Shown: positions 6,958 through 10,902 of the stretch, piece after piece
Layout of the letters: the number at the start of each line of letters is the position of its first letter
Position numbering within the stretch: position 1 is the stretch's first letter
Source: Clostridia bacterium
GTDB taxonomy: Bacteria > Bacillota_A > Clostridia > Christensenellales > Aristaeellaceae
Direction of reading: 5' to 3'
Assembly: GCA_017517815.1 (NCBI GenBank)
Contig: JAFWYA010000063.1
Span: forward strand, 1 to 10,902
Length of the DNA: 10,902 bases
Translations under genes and position numbers: made by a program
Notes under the pieces: generated by a model
What the model was told of the DNA's origin: nothing
The model's input: the letters and a program-made list of their open reading frames with translations, nothing else
Databases searched by the model: none

Positions 6958-7404
6958 TCAGCCCTTCTGCGTAAAGCTGGTGTGACAGCGGCTGCAGGTG
7001 ATGGTCACCACGCCCTTGCCGCGCGGCAGGCGCAGCCACGCCTTGCATCCGGGGCACTTGAAATACTTGTACTGCTTGCGGTTCTTGAAACGCACCTGCG
7101 CCTGACGCATTTCGGTGCGCTTTTTTTCGGAGTAGGTCACATAACGGCGGTTTTCAGCGCGGCGCTTGTCCACGTTGCGCGAGAACATGCGGAAGATGCA
7201 GTACACATACGCTGCAAAGCCCAGCGTGTTAAACACTAGACCCAGCAGCGGGAAAACGGGGCTTGCCTGAATGGAACCCACGATGGCGCCGAGCAGATAC
7301 AGCGCCAGGCCCGTCCACAGCAGCGCCATGGAATAATGGTCCGCACCGTTGCGGCCGTTCATGAAGGAACGAAGGGATTGCTTGATCTTTTCCCAGAAAG
7401 ACAT
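6958..7404 (-). CDS. Small membrane protein with C-terminal zinc ribbon
   Basis: A 148-aa protein of unknown function. Residues 27-45 and about 50-72 are hydrophobic and should form two membrane helices joined by a very short turn. A strongly basic, probably cytoplasmic stretch follows (78-115, rich in Arg/Lys). The C-terminus has four cysteines in CPGC (117-120) and CSRC (137-140), the spacing of a zinc ribbon. The ATG at 7404 is chosen, with AGAGG 11 nt upstream; the in-frame TTG at 7413 would be only 2 nt from that site. It is the last gene of the dnaK operon, 28 nt after the J-domain gene, and ends just before the bidirectional terminator. By position it may anchor the chaperone system to the membrane, or sense metal or redox state; this is inference. 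Confidence 0.8.
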   Translation of the reverse strand: MSFWEKIKQSLRSFMNGRNGADHYSMALLWTGLALYLLGAIVGSIQASPVFPLLGLVFNTLGFAAYVYCIFRMFSRNVDKRRAENRRYVTYSEKKRTEMRQAQVRFKNRKQYKYFKCPGCKAWLRLPRGKGVVTITCSRCHTSFTQKG

Positions 7405-7415
7405 AGATGACAAAA

Positions 7416-7420
7416 CCTCT
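7416..7420 (-). promoter_or_regulatory. Shine-Dalgarno AGAGG of the membrane zinc-ribbon gene
   Basis: AGAGG lies 11 nt before the ATG at 7404, a long but workable spacing. It rules out the TTG at 7413, which is 2 nt away. Confidence 0.55.
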
Positions 7421-7432
7421 TTTCAAAGTTGG

Positions 7433-8221
7433 TCAGCAGTAGAACATGCCTCCGCGCCCGAAGCCGCAGCAGCAGTTGCAAAGCGAATTCACCAGACACA
7501 GCGTCAGGCAGGGATTGGAGCACAGCAGGGAGGAAAAGCCGCCCTGGGCGCTGCGCTGCTGGTAGGATGCGCCGCTGGCATTGAGCTGTGCCAGCAGTTC
7601 GCGGAATGCAGGTTCATCCGGAGCCATGTTGACGGCTGTGCGTGCGTCGTTGAGCGCGGCAATGCGGTTGCCCACGCCCATATTGGCCTTCGCGCTCCAG
7701 TAATACCATGCAGCCCTGCGGTTGCGCGCGGCCTTCAGCAGGTTGAGCGCGTCGCTGTAGCGGCCGCTGAGCACGGCCTGTGCAGCGGGCCTTAACTCGG
7801 GATCGTTTTCGGTATAGGTGCTGGTCTGATACTGACGGCGCTGACCGCCGCCGAACAGATCCTCAAAATCAAAGCCGAAGCCGCCAAAATCATAGCTGCT
7901 CTGGCGCTGACCGCCGTATTGCCCGTATCCGCCATACTGTCCGTATCCGCCGGAGGAGCCATACGGCCCATAGCTGCTCTGGCCGCCGTAACCGGAAGAA
8001 CCGTATCCGCCAGAGGAACCGTATCCCCCCTGCTGATACTGGCCCTTGTTTTTGATCAGCACAGTATAGGCCTCGTTGACCTCTTTCATTTTGGCTTCCG
8101 CCTCGGCAGAGCCGCCGTTGAGGTCAGGATGATATTTTTTGGCAAGCCTGCGATAGGCTGCCTTGATTTCATCGTCCGATGCGCCCGGGGAAAGCCCGAG
8201 CACCTCATAGGGGTCTCTCAT
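7433..8221 (-). CDS. J-domain co-chaperone with Gly/Tyr-rich segment, TPR-like helices and Cys-rich tail
   Basis: A 262-aa DnaJ-like protein, expected to stimulate Hsp70 ATPase activity. The J domain fills residues 3-58, with the essential HPD at 31-33 between basic helix II ([13 protein letters not shown]) and helix III. Residues 60-127 are low-complexity and rich in Gly, Tyr, Ser and Gln, ending in the Phe/Gly/Asp-rich [14 protein letters not shown] typical of DnaJ G/F linkers. Residues 137-215 look like two TPR-type helical pairs. The tail (230-262) has eight cysteines (234, 238, 242, 248, 250-252, 262). The DnaJ zinc finger (CxxCxGxG repeats) and C-terminal beta domains are absent, so it is not canonical DnaJ. 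AAGGAGG lies 7 nt before the ATG and overlaps the upstream stop. It sits in an operon with an Hsp70, its likely partner. Confidence 0.92.
   Translation of the reverse strand: MRDPYEVLGLSPGASDDEIKAAYRRLAKKYHPDLNGGSAEAEAKMKEVNEAYTVLIKNKGQYQQGGYGSSGGYGSSGYGGQSSYGPYGSSGGYGQYGGYGQYGGQRQSSYDFGGFGFDFEDLFGGGQRRQYQTSTYTENDPELRPAAQAVLSGRYSDALNLLKAARNRRAAWYYWSAKANMGVGNRIAALNDARTAVNMAPDEPAFRELLAQLNASGASYQQRSAQGGFSSLLCSNPCLTLCLVNSLCNCCCGFGRGGMFYC
7892..8041 (-). repeat. Degenerate tandem repeats coding a Gly/Tyr/Ser/Gln-rich segment
   Basis: Imperfect short repeats, seen on the plus strand as variants of CCGTATCCGCC and TACTGTCCGTATCCGCC, code for units such as GGYGSS and GGYGQY (residues 61-110 of the J-domain protein). 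The repeats suggest growth by slippage and predict a disordered, aromatic-rich segment. Confidence 0.7.
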
Positions 8222-8233
8222 GCCCCATCCTCC

Positions 8234-9094
8234 TTATGCCTGTCCGGCATTTTTGCCGGTTTCTGCCACGCTGCCGTTGCGCTTCTGCTGTTTTAGCTGA
8301 TAACGTGACCAACAACCAGAATACAGGATATTTCGCAAAATGTCCATATCCTGAACCAAAGGAAGTGTTTCAAATGCTTCCGTGGCTTCGCCGATGAGCA
8401 GCGTCAGGCTGTCTTTGACGAAGGTTTCATAGTCGTCGCGATCATGATAAGCACACAGCGGATTATAACGGCCTTTTTTGAGATCAGCCTCCAGGTCGTC
8501 ATATGCATCCATCAGATAGACGAAACGCCCAAGTCCTTCGCCAAGCGCTACAAGAGCGTCGGCCCACATGTCTTCACGGAAACGGTAGATCACGCCCAGC
8601 ATGCGGGCTGACAGGTTTGCACCGGTATCAGGGGATGATTCTCCGCTTTTTTCCAATGCGCTGATGGCTTTCAGGCAGCGCTCGATCTCGCGGCATTTGT
8701 CGGGATAGAGCGAATAGACGCGGTCATAGGCCTGCTTGAGCAGCGCTGCTTCGGCACGGCCGGTCAGGCTGTGATCGTCCTGCCAGTCGTCCAGACATTT
8801 GTGATAGGCCAGCGCGATGTTCATGTCGCAGCAGTAATCCGCCAGCTCGTTTTGCACATAAGCATGCGGCTTGAAAGGGTGGGGCAGGCAGCGTGCTGAG
8901 CCTTCTGCGGTTTCCGGCTCGTACAGAGAGGTGAGCAGCAGGTAGAGAAAAGTCGCGTCATAGCTGAGCGTCATGCGGCCCAACTGGCCGTGACGGCGGC
9001 CCAAAGCATGACACAGGCCGCAGTAAAAGGCGCGATAGCGAACCTGCTGCTCAGGTGTGAGCGCACCTGCTGCAATGGTCACATAACCAAACAT
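8234..9094 (-). CDS. DUF5685-like all-helical protein
   Basis: A 286-aa protein that I recognise as DUF5685-type, a family without an assigned function. It begins with the family signature MFGYV and has YCGLC (C25, C28), TLSYDATFLYLLL (42-54), C70 before PHPFKPH, and CC at 88-89. Two acidic motifs stand out: LDDWQDD (101-107) and DAYDDLEADLKKGRYNP (196-212). The composition predicts an all-alpha soluble protein with no signal peptide. The acidic pair resembles the two Asp-rich motifs of squalene/phytoene synthase-like proteins (see findings), while the clustered N-terminal cysteines could bind a metal. The ATG is 2 nt after the dnaK stop, and the J-domain gene follows after 12 nt, so the three are almost certainly co-expressed. 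A role as a chaperone client or partner is inferred from context only. Confidence 0.85.
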   Translation of the reverse strand: MFGYVTIAAGALTPEQQVRYRAFYCGLCHALGRRHGQLGRMTLSYDATFLYLLLTSLYEPETAEGSARCLPHPFKPHAYVQNELADYCCDMNIALAYHKCLDDWQDDHSLTGRAEAALLKQAYDRVYSLYPDKCREIERCLKAISALEKSGESSPDTGANLSARMLGVIYRFREDMWADALVALGEGLGRFVYLMDAYDDLEADLKKGRYNPLCAYHDRDDYETFVKDSLTLLIGEATEAFETLPLVQDMDILRNILYSGCWSRYQLKQQKRNGSVAETGKNAGQA

Positions 9095-9096
9095 GA

Positions 9097-10872
9097 TCAG
9101 TTGTCACCGCCGGTGGTATAGTCGGCGTCCATCGCGCCGTCCTCGCTGGAAGCGGCGTCGTTATCCACAAAGCGGCCCACAGCCTGCAGCGCCTGTGTCA
9201 GTTCCTCACAGGCATATTTCAGCTCACTGTCGTTTTTCTGATCCAGCGCCGTCTGTACGCGCCTGCGCAGAGTTTCGATGTGTTCCTTGTCCTGCGGGCT
9301 GAGCTTTTTCTGCGCACCCTTGGCCTGATACAGCAGTTCTTCGGCGCGGTTGTGCAGCTCGGCGCTTTCCTTGCGTTTGGCATCCTCGGCAGCATAGCGT
9401 TCGGCGTCGCGGATAGCGGCATCGATTTCGGCGGAGGACATGTTGGAAGACTGGGTAAGCGTGATCTCCTGATGCTTGCCGGTGCCCAGATCTTTGGCCG
9501 ACACGTTCACAATGCCGTTGGCATCGATGGAGAAGGTGACTTCGATCTGCGGAACGCCGCGCAGTGCACGGCGGATGCCGCTCAAACGGAAACGGCCCAG
9601 CGTTTTGTTGCAGCTGGCGATCTCGCGCTCGCCCTGCAGCACGTGAATATCAACGCTGGTCTGGAAGTTGGCGGCAGTGGTGAAGATCTGGCTGCGCTGC
9701 ACAGGCAGCGTGGTGTTGCGCTCAATGATGCGGCTGAATACATCGCCCATGGTTTCAATGCCCAGCGACAGGGGCGTCACGTCCAAAAGCAGCAGGCCCT
9801 TGACCTCGCCCTGCAAAACGCCGCCTTGCAGCGCTGCGCCCATGGCCACGCATTCATCGGGGTTGATATCCTTGCTGGGTTCACGGCCGGTAAAGCGCTT
9901 GACGGCTGCCTGCACGGCAGGAATGCGGGTGGAACCACCCACCAGCAGCACACGGCTGAGCTCGTTGGGCTGCACACCGGCGTCGCTCATGGCCTGCTTT
10001 ACGGGGCCCATGGTGGCCTCGACCAGATGGCTGGTGAGGTCGTCAAACTTGGCGCGGGTGAGTGTCATTTCCAGATGCTTGGCGCCGTTGCGGTCAGAGG
10101 CCAGGAACGGCAGGTTGATGGATGCAGCCGTGGCGGAGCTGAGCTCGATCTTCGCCTTTTCAGCAGCTTCGCGGATGCGGCTCATGGCGGTGGCGTCTTT
10201 GGTGAGATCAATGCGCTCCTGCTGACGGAAGGTTTCCACCAGATAATTGGCGACACAGTTGTCGAAGTCATCGCCGCCCAGACGGTTGTTGCCTGCGGTG
10301 GCCAGCACCTCGATCACATCGTTGTTGATATCCAGAATAGACACGTCAAACGTGCCGCCGCCAAGGTCATACACCATGATCTTGTGCGCGCCGCCCTTAT
10401 CCATGCCGTAGGCCAGCGCAGCGGCGGTGGGTTCGTTGATGATGCGCAGTACATTCAGGCCCGCGATGCGGCCGGCATCCTTGGTGGCTTGACGCTGGCT
10501 GTCGCTGAAATAGGCGGGTACGGTGATGACTGCGTCGGTGACGGCCTCGCCGATATAGGCTTCTGCATCAGTTTTGAGCTTTTGCAGAATAATGGCGCTG
10601 ATCTCCTGCGGCGTGAAGGACTTGCTGTCGATCTTGCTGCGGTTGTCAGTGCCCATATCGCGCTTGATGGAAGCAATGGTACGGCTGGCGTTGGTCACAG
10701 CCTGACGCTTGGCGGCTGCGCCTACGATGCGCTCGCCGTCCTTTGTAAAGGCAACCACGGACGGGGTGGTACGTCCGCCCTCTGCGTTGGAGATGACGAC
10801 AGGAGTGCCGTTTTCCATAAAAGCAACGCAGGAGTTGGTAGTTCCCAGATCGATACCGATCAGCCTGGACAT
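9097..10872 (-). CDS. dnaK: Hsp70 molecular chaperone (DnaK), probable accessory paralog
   Basis: Hsp70 chaperone, 591 aa. The actin-like ATPase domain is complete: phosphate-1 motif [10 protein letters not shown] (5-14), the conserved ITVPAYF with [11 protein letters not shown] (147-156), phosphate-2 [10 protein letters not shown] (169-178), and the adenosine motif [10 protein letters not shown] (309-318). The linker reads [10 protein letters not shown] (356-365) and is followed by TPLSLGIET. The beta substrate-binding domain spans about 366-475 and a helical lid 478-570, ending in [10 protein letters not shown] instead of the usual acidic EEVKDD-like tail. Unusually, the strongly conserved [14 protein letters not shown] segment reads [14 protein letters not shown] (432-445). 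GGAGG lies 7 nt before the ATG at 10872. The gene heads an operon without grpE, hrcA or canonical dnaJ, which suggests a specialised paralog beside a housekeeping DnaK. No CIRCE repeat is visible, but only 30 nt upstream is present. Confidence 0.95.
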   Translation of the reverse strand: MSRLIGIDLGTTNSCVAFMENGTPVVISNAEGGRTTPSVVAFTKDGERIVGAAAKRQAVTNASRTIASIKRDMGTDNRSKIDSKSFTPQEISAIILQKLKTDAEAYIGEAVTDAVITVPAYFSDSQRQATKDAGRIAGLNVLRIINEPTAAALAYGMDKGGAHKIMVYDLGGGTFDVSILDINNDVIEVLATAGNNRLGGDDFDNCVANYLVETFRQQERIDLTKDATAMSRIREAAEKAKIELSSATAASINLPFLASDRNGAKHLEMTLTRAKFDDLTSHLVEATMGPVKQAMSDAGVQPNELSRVLLVGGSTRIPAVQAAVKRFTGREPSKDINPDECVAMGAALQGGVLQGEVKGLLLLDVTPLSLGIETMGDVFSRIIERNTTLPVQRSQIFTTAANFQTSVDIHVLQGEREIASCNKTLGRFRLSGIRRALRGVPQIEVTFSIDANGIVNVSAKDLGTGKHQEITLTQSSNMSSAEIDAAIRDAERYAAEDAKRKESAELHNRAEELLYQAKGAQKKLSPQDKEHIETLRRRVQTALDQKNDSELKYACEELTQALQAVGRFVDNDAASSEDGAMDADYTTGGDN

Positions 10873-10902
10873 ATAATTACCTCCGAAAACACAAAGGTGA
10901 AC

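Noticed and set aside
7892..8041. Repeated short units as a possible CRISPR or non-coding tandem array
   Set aside because: The units stay in frame and code a Gly/Tyr-rich linker inside a J-domain protein; there are no regular spacers.
10873..10902. CIRCE or heat-shock operator upstream of dnaK
   Set aside because: Only 30 nt upstream are in the window and they hold just the GGAGG site; no TTAGCACTC/GAGTGCTAA half-site is visible.

Overview
The window looks like a chromosomal segment of an anaerobic, gut-type Clostridia member (Bacillota). The evidence is strong AGGAGG-type ribosome binding sites, GC-rich coding sequence with AT-rich spacers, a DUF5685-type protein, and a J-domain protein with a C-terminal cysteine cluster of the kind seen in clostridial genomes. 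Genus and species cannot be set from sequence alone. No rRNA, tRNA, CRISPR array, prophage gene or transposase gene is visible. Ten protein genes are supported, in three transcription units.

Region 1 (1-3232, minus strand): three consecutive M42-family metallo-aminopeptidases, each keeping the full set of metal-binding and catalytic residues. They are packed with a 10-nt overlap and an 11-nt gap, and so form one operon reading toward position 1. It ends in a palindrome-rich non-coding block (1-147) holding four GC-rich hairpins, the last being a good intrinsic terminator. The three proteins probably trim peptides in the cytosol and might co-assemble into TET-like particles.

Region 2 (3233-6904): a 185-nt AT-rich divergent spacer carries a plausible promoter for each direction. 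The plus-strand operon encodes two Gfo/Idh/MocA-type NAD(P)-dependent oxidoreductases and a CehA/McbA-like PHP-domain metallohydrolase. The first oxidoreductase is canonical. The second has altered nucleotide-binding and EKP motifs. Together they look like a small catabolic cassette for a sugar, polyol or phosphorylated/esterified derivative, but no transporter or kinase is present to name the substrate.

Region 3 (6905-10902, minus strand): a bidirectional terminator separates region 2 from a four-gene operon. Its order is an Hsp70 (DnaK), a DUF5685-like all-helical protein, a J-domain protein with a Gly/Tyr-rich segment, TPR-like helices and a Cys-rich tail, and a small two-helix membrane protein with a zinc ribbon. 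There is no grpE, hrcA or canonical DnaJ, and the DnaK has unusual substitutions in its substrate-binding domain. This looks like a dedicated accessory chaperone system with uncharacterised partners, and is the most interesting part of the window. The DUF5685 protein also carries two Asp-rich motifs reminiscent of squalene/phytoene synthases.
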